Below, one piece after another: positions 1 to 9,289 of a stretch of DNA of 64,000 nt. The DNA is from Actinoalloteichus caeruleus DSM 43889 (GTDB taxonomy: Bacteria; Actinomycetota; Actinomycetes; Mycobacteriales; Pseudonocardiaceae): contig NZ_AUBJ02000001.1 of the NCBI RefSeq assembly GCF_000429185.2, positions 2,728,001 to 2,792,000 on the forward strand. Direction: 5' to 3'. The first letter of the stretch is position 1, and each line of letters begins with the position of its first letter. Both the position numbers and the translations under genes were made by a program. The notes under the pieces are model-generated. The model ran no database searches and was not told the origin of the DNA. It saw only the letters and a list, made by a program, of their open reading frames with translations.

Positions 1-1
1 C

Positions 2-1222
2 ATGTCCGACGAGCTGCGGGCGGGCCTGTACGCGTTCGACCTGACGCAGAAGCGCGCTCGGCGCCCCGCCGGCGCCCCGGACAAGTCACTCGCTCGTCCC
101 GTCACCAAGGTGGGGGTGGTCGGCGCCGGGCTCATGGCGAGCCAGCTCGCACTGCTCTTCGTCCGCCGCCTGCGGGTTCCCGTGGTGCTCACCGACGTCG
201 ACCAGGAACGGCTCGACCGGGGCGTCGGCTACGTGCACGCCGAGGTGGACAAGCTGTTGTCGAAGGGGCGCGTCTCGCCGGACGAGGCGAACCGGCTCCG
301 AGCCCTGGTCACGGGTTCGCTGGACAAGGCCGCCTTCGCCGACGCCGACTTCGTCATCGAGGCCGTCTTCGAGGACCTGTCGCTGAAGCGGCGTGTGTTC
401 GCCGAGCTGGAGGAGCACGTCTCCCCGGAGGCGGTGCTCGCCACGAACACCTCGTCGCTGTCCATCACGGACATGGCCGCGGAACTGCGACACCCGGAGC
501 GGGTCGTGGGCTTCCACTTCTTCAACCCGGTCGCGGTCCTCCCGCTGCTGGAGGTCGTGCGGGGGCAGCACACCGACGACGCCACCGTCGCCACCGCCCT
601 GCGCACGGGCAAGGAGCTGAAGAAGTCCTGCGTGCTCGTCGCCGACGCGCCGGCCTTCGTCGTGAACCGACTGCTCACCCGGTTCCTCGGCGAGGTGATC
701 GGCGCGATCGACGAGGGCACCCCCTTCGAGGTCGCCGACCGCGCGCTCCAACCGCTCGGGCTGCCCATGAGCCCGCTGATCCTGCTCCAGCTGGTCGGGC
801 CAGCCGTCGCCTCGCACGTCGCGCAGACCCTGCACGACGCCTTCCCGGACCGGTTCGGGGTCAGCGAGAACCTGCGCCGGTTCGTGGCGGCCGGCAAGAC
901 CGCGGTGTGGACCTGGGACGAGCGGAACGTGCAGCGGCTCGACCCGGAGGTGGCGGAGCTCTGGCACCAGGGTGACGCGCCGCTCACCGAGGAGGAGCTG
1001 CGGGAGCGCGCGCTGGCCGCGCTCGCCGAGGAGGCCCGCGTCATGCTGGAGGAGAAGGTCGTCGCGGAGCCGGCGGACATCGACCTGTGCATGATCCTCG
1101 GCGCCGGCTGGCCGTTCTGGCTGGGTGGGATCACCCCGTACCTCGACCGCACCGGCGTGGCGGAGCGGGTCAACGGGGAACGCTTCCTCCCGAGGGGCGT
1201 CGCGTCCCCGGCGGCCGGCTGA
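2..1222 (+). CDS. fadB: 3-hydroxyacyl-CoA dehydrogenase region of a FadB-type multifunctional protein (5' end missing)
   Basis: Oxidises L-3-hydroxyacyl-CoA to 3-ketoacyl-CoA with NAD+ in fatty-acid beta-oxidation. The 406 visible residues hold a Rossmann fold from about residue 37 (GVVGAGLMASQLALL; actinobacterial homologues also carry A where many FadB have G), the conserved NTSSLS and GFHFFNPV stretches, and a C-terminal dehydrogenase domain ending in GWPFWLGGITPYLDR. The enoyl-CoA hydratase half (roughly 300 residues) is absent, so the true start almost certainly lies before the window; the ATG at base 2 is probably internal. It converges on the histidine kinase gene, with a strong hairpin between them. 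Family assignment is secure. Confidence 0.9.
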   Translation: MSDELRAGLYAFDLTQKRARRPAGAPDKSLARPVTKVGVVGAGLMASQLALLFVRRLRVPVVLTDVDQERLDRGVGYVHAEVDKLLSKGRVSPDEANRLRALVTGSLDKAAFADADFVIEAVFEDLSLKRRVFAELEEHVSPEAVLATNTSSLSITDMAAELRHPERVVGFHFFNPVAVLPLLEVVRGQHTDDATVATALRTGKELKKSCVLVADAPAFVVNRLLTRFLGEVIGAIDEGTPFEVADRALQPLGLPMSPLILLQLVGPAVASHVAQTLHDAFPDRFGVSENLRRFVAAGKTAVWTWDERNVQRLDPEVAELWHQGDAPLTEEELRERALAALAEEARVMLEEKVVAEPADIDLCMILGAGWPFWLGGITPYLDRTGVAERVNGERFLPRGVASPAAG

Positions 1223-1240
1223 GAACTCCGGTCGACAACT

Positions 1241-1276
1241 CCGGTGGGGTCGGCGGGGAACCGTCGGCCCCACCGG
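1241..1276. terminator. Bidirectional hairpin terminator between fadB and histidine kinase
   Basis: A 9-bp outer stem (1241-1249 with 1268-1276) continues through a T-G wobble into a 6-bp inner stem (1251-1256 with 1261-1266) closed by a GGAA tetraloop. It lies between two convergent genes. There is no clear U-tract, as is common in high-GC actinobacteria. Confidence 0.6.
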
Positions 1277-1310
1277 GACACCGGGTCCGTGTCCCGCCGC
1301 CCCCTCGGGC

Positions 1311-2459
1311 TCAGGGCGCGGCGGGGAACTCCACCGTCACGGTGAGGCCACCGCCGTCCACCGGCTCCACCTCGACACGACCGCCGTGGGCGGCCGCCGC
1401 CGACCGGACGATCGAGAGGCCGAGGCCGGCGCCGAAGTGGGAGGTCCTGCCGCCGCCCCTGCTGAAGGGCTCGAGCAGCTGCGCCGCCCGTTCCGGCGGG
1501 ACCACCGGCCCCGACGAGGACACCACCAGCCGCGAACCCGACTGGTCCCCGCTCGTGCGCACGCTGATCCAGCCCCCCTCCACGTTGTGCCGCACCGCGT
1601 TCTCGACCAGGTTCCCGGCGATCCGCTCGACCAGGGCCGGGTCTCCGGTCACCAGGCCGGGCTCCGTGTCGAAGGTGACGGAGAGCTTCCGGTCGGCGGC
1701 CTCGGCGCGCACCGCGCGCCACGCGCTCTCCACCATGGTGGCGAGGTCCACCGGCTCCCGGGCGTTGAGCCCCGTGGCGTCGGTGCGGGCCAACAACAGC
1801 AACGCGGTGACGAGGTGCTCCGCCCGTCGTGTGGCGTCCCGCACCACGTCGGCCATCCTGCGGAGCTCCGCCACGTCCGCGTCCGGATCGGCCAGGGTGA
1901 CGTCCAGCTCGGTGCGGATCACCGCCAGCGGCGTGCGCAGCTCGTGGCTCGCGTTGGCGACGAACCGGCGCTGGGCCTCGAAGGCGGCCTGGAGCCGGTC
2001 GAGCATCTCGTCGAAGGTGTCAGCGAGTTCCGCCACCTCGTCGCGCGCGCCCACGAACTCGATGCGCTCCTCCAGCGATTCGGCGGACAGCCGACGAGCC
2101 GTGCCGGTGACCCTGTGCAACGGGGCCAACACCCGCCCGGTGAGGGACCAGGCGAGCAGGAAGGCCGCCGCGATGACGCACAGGTAGGCCAGCAGCCCCA
2201 CCTCCAGGACCCGGTCCCTCGCCTGGTCGTGCAGCAGCGTCGTCAGTTCGGTCGCCTCGACCTCGACGCCGTCGACCCGGACCCGCATACCGCGCGGCAA
2301 CCGGGGCGAGTCGGCGAGGGCCTGCCCGATCTGCATCCAGCCCAACCACAGGAGCAGCGCGCTCACGACGGCGACGAGCCCGGTCGCGAGCAGGGTGATG
2401 CGGACCCGGAGGCCGAGACCTCGACGGCCGGGGCGGTGGTCAGCGTTCAGTGTTCGCAC
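1311..2459 (-). CDS. Sensor histidine kinase, OmpR-system partner
   Basis: Membrane sensor kinase of 382 residues that would autophosphorylate and pass phosphate to the regulator encoded just upstream. Two membrane segments (about 20-42 and 88-106) flank a short extracytoplasmic loop of about 45 residues. A HAMP linker follows, then a DHp domain with the H-box NASHELRTPLAVI (His172), an N-box NLVENAVRHN and a G-box GAGLGLSIV. The GTG start at 2459 overlaps the response-regulator stop by 20 bases, implying translational coupling. The signal sensed cannot be deduced. The pair resembles actinobacterial TcrY/CutS-type systems, but no specific function is assigned. Confidence 0.9.
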   Translation of the reverse strand: MRTLNADHRPGRRGLGLRVRITLLATGLVAVVSALLLWLGWMQIGQALADSPRLPRGMRVRVDGVEVEATELTTLLHDQARDRVLEVGLLAYLCVIAAAFLLAWSLTGRVLAPLHRVTGTARRLSAESLEERIEFVGARDEVAELADTFDEMLDRLQAAFEAQRRFVANASHELRTPLAVIRTELDVTLADPDADVAELRRMADVVRDATRRAEHLVTALLLLARTDATGLNAREPVDLATMVESAWRAVRAEAADRKLSVTFDTEPGLVTGDPALVERIAGNLVENAVRHNVEGGWISVRTSGDQSGSRLVVSSSGPVVPPERAAQLLEPFSRGGGRTSHFGAGLGLSIVRSAAAAHGGRVEVEPVDGGGLTVTVEFPAAP

Positions 2460-3153
2460 CCGCGACGCTGTCGGTCTCCGGTTCCACGACTCCCGCGGTC
2501 GGCACCCGGTACCCGGACCCGACGACGGTCTCCACCACCGCCGGTTCCCCGAGCTTCTTCCGCAGGGTCATGACGGTCACCCGCACGGTGGTGGTGAACG
2601 GGTCCGCGTTCTCGTCCCACACGCGCTCCAGCAGCTCCTCGCTGCTGACGACCGAACCACCGGCGGAGAGCAGCACCTCCAGGACGCCGAACTCCTTGCG
2701 GGTCAGGTCGACCTGTTCACCGTTGCGGGTGACGGTGCGGGAGGCTGGATCGAGCACCAGCTGCTCGGCCGTGAGCCGGGGCGGCACCGGGGGCGTGGAC
2801 CGCCGGCCCAACGCGCGGATCCTGGCGACCAGCTCGGGGAAGGCGAAGGGCTTCGCCAGGTAGTCGTCCGCGCCCAGCGACAGGCCCTCGACCCGGTCCT
2901 CCACCTCGCCGCTCGCCGTGAGCATCATGACCCGCGTCAGTGCCCCGGACCGGAGGATCTCCCGGCACAACTCGTCGCCGGACAGCCCCGGAAGATCGCG
3001 GTCGAGCACCACGACGTCGTATCTGGTGATCGACGCCTTCTCGTGCCCCGACTCACCGTCATAGGCGATGTCAACGGCCATGCCCTCTCGGCGCAGACCC
3101 CGGGCGATCGCGTCTGCCAGGGGCTGCTCGTCCTCTACGACCAGTATGCGCAC
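2440..3153 (-). CDS. OmpR/PhoB-family response regulator
   Basis: DNA-binding response regulator of 237 residues. The receiver domain (about 1-115) has the acidic pocket (ED at 7-8), phosphoacceptor Asp51 in VVLDRDLPG, a conserved Thr79 and Lys101 in AKPF. The C-terminal winged helix (about 128-222) contains LTRKEFGVLEVL and the recognition segment TVRVTVMTLRKKLGEP. It is the first gene of a two-gene operon with the overlapping sensor kinase. Its target genes are unknown; autoregulation is typical of the family but no operator was identified. Confidence 0.92.
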   Translation of the reverse strand: MRILVVEDEQPLADAIARGLRREGMAVDIAYDGESGHEKASITRYDVVVLDRDLPGLSGDELCREILRSGALTRVMMLTASGEVEDRVEGLSLGADDYLAKPFAFPELVARIRALGRRSTPPVPPRLTAEQLVLDPASRTVTRNGEQVDLTRKEFGVLEVLLSAGGSVVSSEELLERVWDENADPFTTTVRVTVMTLRKKLGEPAVVETVVGSGYRVPTAGVVEPETDSVAGANTER

Positions 3154-3182
3154 GTCACCAACCGTCCCACACGAACCTGAGA

Positions 3183-3206
3183 GCGGGCTGGGCTTTCCCG
3201 GCCCGC
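3183..3206 (-). terminator. Hairpin terminator downstream of dxs
   Basis: A 10-bp stem (3183-3192 with 3197-3206, one T-G wobble) with a CTTT loop lies 17 bases past the dxs stop and before the two-component operon, separating the two minus-strand transcription units. Confidence 0.55.
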
Positions 3207-3222
3207 GGCAGCGTCACCGATG

Positions 3223-5166
3223 TCACTTCCGCTCGCTGTCCCGCACCCGCTGCGGGTCCGCGACGTCGACCTCGGGCGAGTCACTCGCCTCACCCAGGAT
3301 CCCGGCGGCCCACTCGGTGATCCGGCGCGCGACGTCCTGGTCGGTGAGCCCGAGCTCGGCGAGCACCTCTCCCCGGGAACCGTGGTCGAGGAACCGTTGG
3401 GGCACGCCGATGTCGCGGAGGGGGACATCGACCTCCGCGTCCCGCAGCGCCGCCGCCAGCGCCCAGCCGACGCCTCCGTGCCGGCCACCGTCCTCGACCG
3501 TGACGACCATCCGGTGGTCCGCCGCGAGCGCCACCAGTTCCTCGGGTACTGGCACGACCCACCTCGGATCCACCACGGTGACCCCGATTCCCTGGTCGGC
3601 CAGTCGGTGCGCGGCGCGGACGGCCAGTTCGGCGAAGCTACCGACGCCGACCAGGAGGACGTCCGCCTCGGTGTCCTCCCGGAGGACGTCCACCGGGCCG
3701 ACGCGCCGGACGGCCTCGATCCGGTCGCCGACGTCGCCCTTGGCGAACCGGATCACCCCGGGCCCGTCGGTGATCCGCACCGCCTCCCGCAGCGCCTCAC
3801 GGAGGGTGTCGGCGTCCCGGGGGGCGGCGACCCGGATGCCCGGCACCACACCGAGGATCGACAGGTCCCACACGCCGTTGTGGCTCGCGCCGTCCGAGCC
3901 GGTGATCCCGGCGCGGTCGAGCACGACCGTCACCGGCTGCCGGTGCAGCGCGACGTCCATCAGCAGCTGGTCGAAGGCGCGGTTGAGGAACGTCGCGTAC
4001 ACCGCCACCACGGGGTGCATGCCCGCCATCGCCAGACCGGCGGCCGAGGTCAGCGCGTGCTGTTCGGCGATACCGACGTCGAAGCACCGCTTCGGGTAGG
4101 CCGAGGCGAACCTGTCCAGGCCGGTCGGCCCGAGCATCGCGGCGGTGATCGCGACGAGGTCCTGGCGCTCCGCCCCGATCCGCACGAGCTCGTCGGAGAA
4201 CACCGAGGTCCAGCTCGTCCCGCCGGAGGCCGTGGCCGGTTCCCCGGTGACCGGGTCGATCACACCCGTGGAGTGCATCTGGTCGGCCGTGTCGTTCTCG
4301 GCCGGGGCGAAGCCCGTGCCCTTCCTGGTGACCGCGTGCACGATGACCGGGCCACCGAACGCCTTGGCCCGGCGGAGGGCGGCGTCGAGGGCGCCCAGGT
4401 CGTGTCCGTCCACCGGCCCGAAGTACTTCAGCCCGAGGTCCTCGAACATGGCCTGCGGGCTGATGGCGTCCTTGAGCCCGCGTTTCGCCGCGTGCAGACC
4501 CGCGTAGATCGGACGGCCGACCATGGGGATGCTCTGGAGGGTGCGCTTCCCGCTCTCCAGGGCGCGTTCGTAGCCGGGCCGCAGGCGCAGCGACGCCAGG
4601 TGGTCCGCGAGGCCGCCGATGGTGGGCGAGTAGGACCGGCCGTTGTCGTTGACCACGATCACGAGCGGGCGGTTGCCGTCGCCGGCGATGTTGTTCAACG
4701 CCTCCCAGCACATTCCACCGGTCAGCGCGCCGTCACCGACCACGGCCACGACGTGCCGGCGGGCGCCCTGGAGCTGGTAGGCCTTGGCGAGCCCGTCGGC
4801 GTAGGAGAGCGCGGTCGAGGCGTGGCTGTTCTCCACCAGGTCGTGTTCGCTCTCGGCCCGCGACGGGTAGCCGGACAGCCCGTCCCGCTTCCTCAGCCGG
4901 TCGAACCCTCCCTGACGACCCGTGATGATCTTGTGCACGTAGGCCTGGTGCCCGGTGTCGAAGACGACGGGGTCGTGGGGTGAGTCGAAGACGCGGTGGA
5001 CGGCGAGGGTCAGCTCCACGACCCCGAGGTTGGGCCCCAGGTGCCCGCCGGTCCGCGAGACCTTCTCGATGAGGAAGGAGCGGATCTCCTCGGCCAGTCG
5101 CTGGAGCTCACCCAGCTCCATTCTCCTCAGATCAGCCGGGCTGTGCACGGACTCGAGCAGGGTCAC
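3223..5166 (-). CDS. dxs: 1-deoxy-D-xylulose-5-phosphate synthase
   Basis: Condenses pyruvate and glyceraldehyde 3-phosphate to DXP with thiamine diphosphate, the first step of the MEP isoprenoid pathway. The 647 residues match the family length of about 620-650. Visible motifs are the ThDP/Mg site [10 protein letters not shown] (near residue 145), the transketolase-like central domain with [15 protein letters not shown], and a C-terminal domain beginning near [12 protein letters not shown]. Two GTG codons are adjacent (5169 and 5166). The second is chosen because it lies 7 bases after a GAGG Shine-Dalgarno and gives the usual N-terminus [11 protein letters not shown]. tuberculosis dxs1 (Rv2682c) sits in the same neighbourhood. 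Confidence 0.95.
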   Translation of the reverse strand: MTLLESVHSPADLRRMELGELQRLAEEIRSFLIEKVSRTGGHLGPNLGVVELTLAVHRVFDSPHDPVVFDTGHQAYVHKIITGRQGGFDRLRKRDGLSGYPSRAESEHDLVENSHASTALSYADGLAKAYQLQGARRHVVAVVGDGALTGGMCWEALNNIAGDGNRPLVIVVNDNGRSYSPTIGGLADHLASLRLRPGYERALESGKRTLQSIPMVGRPIYAGLHAAKRGLKDAISPQAMFEDLGLKYFGPVDGHDLGALDAALRRAKAFGGPVIVHAVTRKGTGFAPAENDTADQMHSTGVIDPVTGEPATASGGTSWTSVFSDELVRIGAERQDLVAITAAMLGPTGLDRFASAYPKRCFDVGIAEQHALTSAAGLAMAGMHPVVAVYATFLNRAFDQLLMDVALHRQPVTVVLDRAGITGSDGASHNGVWDLSILGVVPGIRVAAPRDADTLREALREAVRITDGPGVIRFAKGDVGDRIEAVRRVGPVDVLREDTEADVLLVGVGSFAELAVRAAHRLADQGIGVTVVDPRWVVPVPEELVALAADHRMVVTVEDGGRHGGVGWALAAALRDAEVDVPLRDIGVPQRFLDHGSRGEVLAELGLTDQDVARRITEWAAGILGEASDSPEVDVADPQRVRDSERK

Positions 5167-5404
5167 CACTCCACCTCAATTCAGTGCCGTTCGCCAGCCC
5201 CGTCCAGGTACGAGGGCGTACTCCCACGGACAGGGTGCGGCCGGTCAACTACGTCGCGCCAGTCTACGGACGGGTAACCCGAGGGCACCGTCCCGGTCGC
5301 TGCGGGGTGTGAGCCTGGCGTGACGGCGCCTCACCGGAGTGGGTAGAGGGCCGGGACAGACTCGAGCGCGTTCCCCCCAATGAACTTACCCAGCGTGAAG
5401 GGAA

Positions 5405-6685
5405 TCACTCCTCGGGGCTAACAGCCGGCGTCGTGGTGGCGGTATCCCCGTTCCCGTCCGCCTGCTCGAAGAGTGCCACGCACTCCACGTGGTGCGTCAT
5501 CGGGAAGGCGTCGAACGCACGCAGTTCGGCCAACCGGTACCCCTGCTCCCTCAGTAGCCCGACGTCTCGGGCGAAGGCAGCCGGGTCGCAGGCCACGTGC
5601 ACGACCCTTGCCGGGCGGGCTGCGCCGATCTGGCTGATCACCTCACGACCGGCGCCCTTGCGGGGCGGGTCCAGCACGACCACGTCGGGAGCGCCGCCAC
5701 CGAGGCCCCGGGCGAGCACCCGCTCCACCCGCCCCGTCACGAAGCTCACCTGGGGGAGGTCCGCGAGCTCCCGCTCGCCGTCGGCGACGGCGCGGGGAGC
5801 TGACTCCACGACGACCACCGCTCCCCCGGTGCCGACCTGCTCGGCGAGCACCGAGGCGAACAGACCCGCTCCCCCGTAGAGGTCCCAGGCCGTCCCTCCC
5901 CTGGGGGCGCGAGTCCAGGATCCGACGGCCTCGGCCAGCACGTCGGCGGCGGCGGGGTGCACCTGCCAGAAGCCGTGGGGGTGGACGCGCCAGTCGCGAC
6001 CAGCGGCGCGCTGCACGGCCACTCCGTCCCCGGCGATCCGGCGCGAGGTCGGGCGCGAGCCGCGCCCCGGCCGGAGCTCGCTGACGTGCACCTGCTCGTT
6101 GGCGTCGACGGTCACGTCGAGTTCGATACCCGGCCGCCAGCGCCGTCCCAGCAGCCCGTCGACCATGCCCGGCACGGACAACGGGCATCCGGTCGCCGCG
6201 ACCACCCGGTGACTGCGGTGGGCCCGGAACCCGGCGACCCCGGCGTCGTCCACGGCCAGCCGTACCCGGCTGCGCCACCCGAGCACACCACCGGGCAGTT
6301 CCTCCACGACCACGGAACGGTCGACGCCGGCGATGCGGCGCAGCTGCTCCTCCACCACTCCGGCCTTGATCGCGCGCTGCCGCTCCGGGCGGACGTGCTG
6401 CCAGTCACAGCCGCCGCACCCGCCCGGACCGGAGAGCGGGCAGCTCGGGGTGACCCGGTCCGGGGAGGCGGAGTGCACGGTGACGGCGTCGGCGCGGCAG
6501 TAGCCGCCGCCGTTGTCCTCGGTCACGAGGGCGGTCACCCGCTCCCCGGGCAGGGCGTGCCGGACGAAGACCACTCGGCCCTCGTGCCGGGCAACGCAGA
6601 AACCACCGTGTCCGGGAGGGCCGACCTCCAGATCGATCCGATGTCCTGTCCAGTCCGGTCGCTGGCTCGGCGCAGAGGTGCTCAC
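5405..6685 (-). CDS. Class I SAM-dependent RNA methyltransferase, TrmA/RlmD family
   Basis: Probably methylates C5 of a uridine in tRNA or rRNA. The 426 residues show an N-terminal TRAM-like beta-barrel, an iron-sulfur cluster region (CPLSGPGGCGGCDWQHV), a central SAM domain with DLYGGAGLFA, the catalytic-region motif VLDPPRKGAG near residue 340, and HVACDPAAFARD near the C-terminus. The methyl-accepting site (tRNA U54 or 23S positions) cannot be decided from sequence. The M. tuberculosis counterpart by position is Rv2689c. The GTG start at 6685 has a distant GGAAAGG upstream. Confidence 0.85.
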   Translation of the reverse strand: MSTSAPSQRPDWTGHRIDLEVGPPGHGGFCVARHEGRVVFVRHALPGERVTALVTEDNGGGYCRADAVTVHSASPDRVTPSCPLSGPGGCGGCDWQHVRPERQRAIKAGVVEEQLRRIAGVDRSVVVEELPGGVLGWRSRVRLAVDDAGVAGFRAHRSHRVVAATGCPLSVPGMVDGLLGRRWRPGIELDVTVDANEQVHVSELRPGRGSRPTSRRIAGDGVAVQRAAGRDWRVHPHGFWQVHPAAADVLAEAVGSWTRAPRGGTAWDLYGGAGLFASVLAEQVGTGGAVVVVESAPRAVADGERELADLPQVSFVTGRVERVLARGLGGGAPDVVVLDPPRKGAGREVISQIGAARPARVVHVACDPAAFARDVGLLREQGYRLAELRAFDAFPMTHHVECVALFEQADGNGDTATTTPAVSPEE

Positions 6686-7248
6686 CGCGGGACGGGGTCC
6701 TTTCCGACATCAGGGAAACGCTCGTACCCAGCGTAGCCCCAGCCGGGCCGGACGAACGGGCAGCGGAGGTGCCGCGCCGGCGGGGCGCCCGGTCGCCGCG
6801 GCCCCCTGGCGGGACGAGAACGGACGGACGGGCCCGCGCACCGCGAAGGGGGCCACGCCCCCACCGCCGGCACCCCGACAACGACACACCAGTCTTTCAG
6901 GGGAAATCGGCGACGGGGACCCGACAGCGGAGGATATCCCTGACCCTTTGTTCCGACAATCAGGGGAATGATCTGGAAAAAGCTCCACTTCGCGACACCA
7001 GACCCCACCTGAACAGGCATTACCCCGCATATCGCGATCGCTTTTATCATTCGGTGGTGCTCGAGCACGGAGGGTCAACGCCTTGACAGGTGATATCGGG
7101 AATGTCGAGCGGAAGGGTCCACTTTCGCAGCAAGATCCGCTGATACGGTCCGACGCGGTGAACACGGAAAACGACTCCCGGCGGCGCGGGCCGCCCACTC
7201 TCCCTTTCTGGGGAGTCCCCTCGTAACCGATGGAGAAGGGTTGTCCAG
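6686..7248. other. 563-base gene-free stretch upstream of a secreted-protein gene
   Basis: No open frame here has coding-like codon use. The part from about 6940 to 7170 is clearly richer in A+T than its surroundings, as expected for a promoter and leader region of the gene at 7249. A TTGACA hexamer lies at 7083-7088 but no good -10 follows at normal spacing; TACGGT at 7144-7149 is a possible -10. A short hairpin precedes the 7249 start. No tRNA or known riboswitch signature was recognised. Confidence 0.5.
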
Positions 7249-7923
7249 GTGAAGACTCCTGACGAGAAAACCTCCTGTTCGACCGTCCGCCGCCACGCAC
7301 GCGGCGCGACGGCGGCTGTGCTCGGCGCCGCGGTCGCCGCCGGCGTCCTGCTCGTTCCCACGGCGTCGGCCGACCAGGACGAGGGCAACGCGCGGCTGCT
7401 GCCCCGACCGCTGAACTCACTGCTCGACACGACCCAGGAACGCTTCCACGCCCAGGTCGTCGTCAACGGCGAGGTGGTGTGGGAGCAGACGGGCGAAACC
7501 TCCGACTGGACGATCTCCTCCACCGAGGACAACGTCGTGGTGGGCGGGCCCGTGCACGACGCCGCGCAGTGCGACAACGAGGTGTCACCGACCAGCCGCC
7601 TCTCCCTCCTCCAGGGAGTGTGGACGCTGGCCGACTTCCTCACGGGCCTCACCACGCTGATCTGCCAGGAACTCGACTCCGGCACGGCGGAGGGGACCGA
7701 CCCCGCGACGGCCGGGGAGACCACGACCCTGCCGGAGGACGCCCCCGGGCGGTGGTGGCAGAACTCGGCCGGCTGGGACCTGCCCTGGTGGGCTCGGACG
7801 CCGGACGCGGAGCGACGGCCCGAGGACACCGGCTCGTCCACCACGCCCGAACGGGACGCCGAGGAGGACCAGCGGGGAACGGCGGGTCCGGTCGAGGACG
7901 GCACGACGACGCGCGTCGGCTGA
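7249..7923 (+). CDS. Secreted protein of unknown function, tryptophan-rich tail
   Basis: No family recognised. The 224 residues begin with a Sec-type signal peptide: basic residues, then a hydrophobic core of Ala/Val/Leu, with likely cleavage after TASA near residue 41. The mature part has two cysteines (AQCDNE and TLICQE), which could form a disulfide. A patch with four tryptophans (GRWWQNSAGWDLPWW) follows, and the acidic, Thr/Glu-rich C-terminus looks disordered. The start is a GTG preceded by GGAGAAGG. It is transcribed alone from a long A+T-richer leader and ends at a very strong terminator. It is probably extracytoplasmic; the function is open. Confidence 0.75.
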   Translation: MKTPDEKTSCSTVRRHARGATAAVLGAAVAAGVLLVPTASADQDEGNARLLPRPLNSLLDTTQERFHAQVVVNGEVVWEQTGETSDWTISSTEDNVVVGGPVHDAAQCDNEVSPTSRLSLLQGVWTLADFLTGLTTLICQELDSGTAEGTDPATAGETTTLPEDAPGRWWQNSAGWDLPWWARTPDAERRPEDTGSSTTPERDAEEDQRGTAGPVEDGTTTRVG

Positions 7924-7933
7924 GCACCGCCGC

Positions 7934-7973
7934 GGACGACGAGGGGCCAGCCGTGGCTGGCCCCTCGTCGTCC
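7934..7973. terminator. Very strong bidirectional hairpin terminator
   Basis: A perfect 19-bp inverted repeat (7934-7952 with 7955-7973) with a 2-base centre lies between the convergent secreted-protein and DUF3159 genes. It is the longest perfect hairpin noted in the window. Confidence 0.75.
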
Positions 7974-8109
7974 ACCAGGACATGACCAGGGCGGTGGGGA
8001 GCGATCCAGGGCCGGCCGCTCGGCGACGGCGATCACGCCGGGTGATCCAGCCGATCCAGCCCGACAGCGGGGCCGGGTCGGCGAACTCCGCCGCCTCGGG
8101 GACGACGGC

Positions 8110-8973
8110 TCAGGGACTCCCAGGTGAGCGGCTGTCCCGTGCGGAGGCGGGGGAGGCCTCCGGTTCGCTCATCGCTCCGCCGGCACCCACCTCGTCCGGA
8201 GCCGAGGACGGCCGGACGTCGGCGGTTCCCCCGGCTCCCGCCGGCGACGGGGATTCGGGCGCCGCCCGCGCCGCCTCCTCCTCGACGATCCGGTTCGCGC
8301 GGCGCACCGCCCAGATCGTGAGCAACAACGCGACCGCCGTCAGCGGGGTGCCCATGCTCAGGCGCGCCACGCCGAGCCAGCCGGCCTCGTCCGCGTCGTA
8401 GAGCCACTGCTGGACCACGAACCGGGAGAAGAAGAACACGGTCCACAGGGCGGTGGCGAGCTGGTAGGCCGCCCGCGCGCGCGGTACCGACCGCCAGGCG
8501 AAGCCGGAGCCGTTCAGCCCGGCCCAGATCACCCCGACCAGCGGCCACCGCGCCACCATCGAGACCAGGAAGGCGATGCCGAAGACGAGGCTCGCCCAGA
8601 TCCCGTACAGGTAGAAGCCCCGCTCGGAACCGGTGCGATAGGCGATGAAAGCGCACAGCAGGACGCCGAGCACACCGGAGACCGCGGGTTGGAGCGCCTC
8701 CTTGCGCACCAGGCGCCAGACCGCGATCAGCACCGCGCCGCCGATGGCGGCCCACAGCGCCACCTGCCACTCGGTCAGCGCGCTGACCGAGACGAAGAGC
8801 ACCACGGGGATCACCGACGCGATCAGCCCGGAGATGCCCCCCATCTGCTCGAGCAGGGTGGGTGCTGGCGGTTCCGCTGGGTCGGCGACGTGTGCCGCGG
8901 CGTCCGTCGGCGACACCGCCGGACCGGTCGGTTCCGGCTCGGGTTCCGTGTGCGTAGTTCTGGGTTCGCTCAT
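8110..8973 (-). CDS. DUF3159 family integral membrane protein
   Basis: Actinobacterial membrane protein of unknown function; 287 residues. The N-terminus (about 1-45) is hydrophilic and Pro/Thr-rich. Around six hydrophobic segments follow between about residues 52 and 225, including GVLGVLLCAFIAYRTG and a conserved-looking FFFSRFVVQQWLYD. The C-terminal 60 residues are low-complexity Ala/Ser/Pro. The ATG at 8973 is preferred over an in-frame start 40 codons upstream because the extra segment is Arg/Pro-rich noise. Position next to DUF3710 and dut matches the M. tuberculosis Rv2693c-Rv2697c order. Confidence 0.8.
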   Translation of the reverse strand: MSEPRTTHTEPEPEPTGPAVSPTDAAAHVADPAEPPAPTLLEQMGGISGLIASVIPVVLFVSVSALTEWQVALWAAIGGAVLIAVWRLVRKEALQPAVSGVLGVLLCAFIAYRTGSERGFYLYGIWASLVFGIAFLVSMVARWPLVGVIWAGLNGSGFAWRSVPRARAAYQLATALWTVFFFSRFVVQQWLYDADEAGWLGVARLSMGTPLTAVALLLTIWAVRRANRIVEEEAARAAPESPSPAGAGGTADVRPSSAPDEVGAGGAMSEPEASPASARDSRSPGSP

Positions 8974-9289
8974 GCCGTCGTCCGCAACTCGTCCTCGGCG
9001 TGTGGGGTCAGGACCCGGCCCGTCGACACCACCGCGTCGAGCGTTCCGCGTGGGCGCCGACCAGCCGGGAACTCGCCGTCCGCCCACGACCACTGTAGCC
9101 CCGGCACCCGTTCACCCCGAACGGTCGATCACTGAGCGGAGGCGAACGTTCTCGGAACGGTGAGGACGGGCACCCTCCGTCGTCCGTTCCCTCCCCACAC
9201 CCGACGACGCCCATCCGTTCGGGGCGGATGACTGGTCGAGGAGGAGCCGTCGCCCTGACGGGAGACCGGGCAACGGCACGGACGACGGG
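8974..9289. other. 316-base gap between DUF3159 and DUF3710
   Basis: No supported gene. In M. tuberculosis a small OB-fold gene (Rv2694c) lies at this point; no equivalent is visible here. The gap holds a perfect 11-bp inverted repeat, CCGTCGTCCGT at 9177-9187 and its complement at 9278-9288, the second copy ending one base before the DUF3710 stop. Confidence 0.4.

Noticed and set aside
6940-7248. Possible ydaO-type c-di-AMP riboswitch before the secreted-protein gene.
   Set aside because: The conserved riboswitch strings were not found and no multi-helix fold is evident; only a small hairpin is present.
9140-9160. GAACGTTC palindrome resembling an SOS box.
   Set aside because: The half-sites lack the four-base spacer required by LexA.
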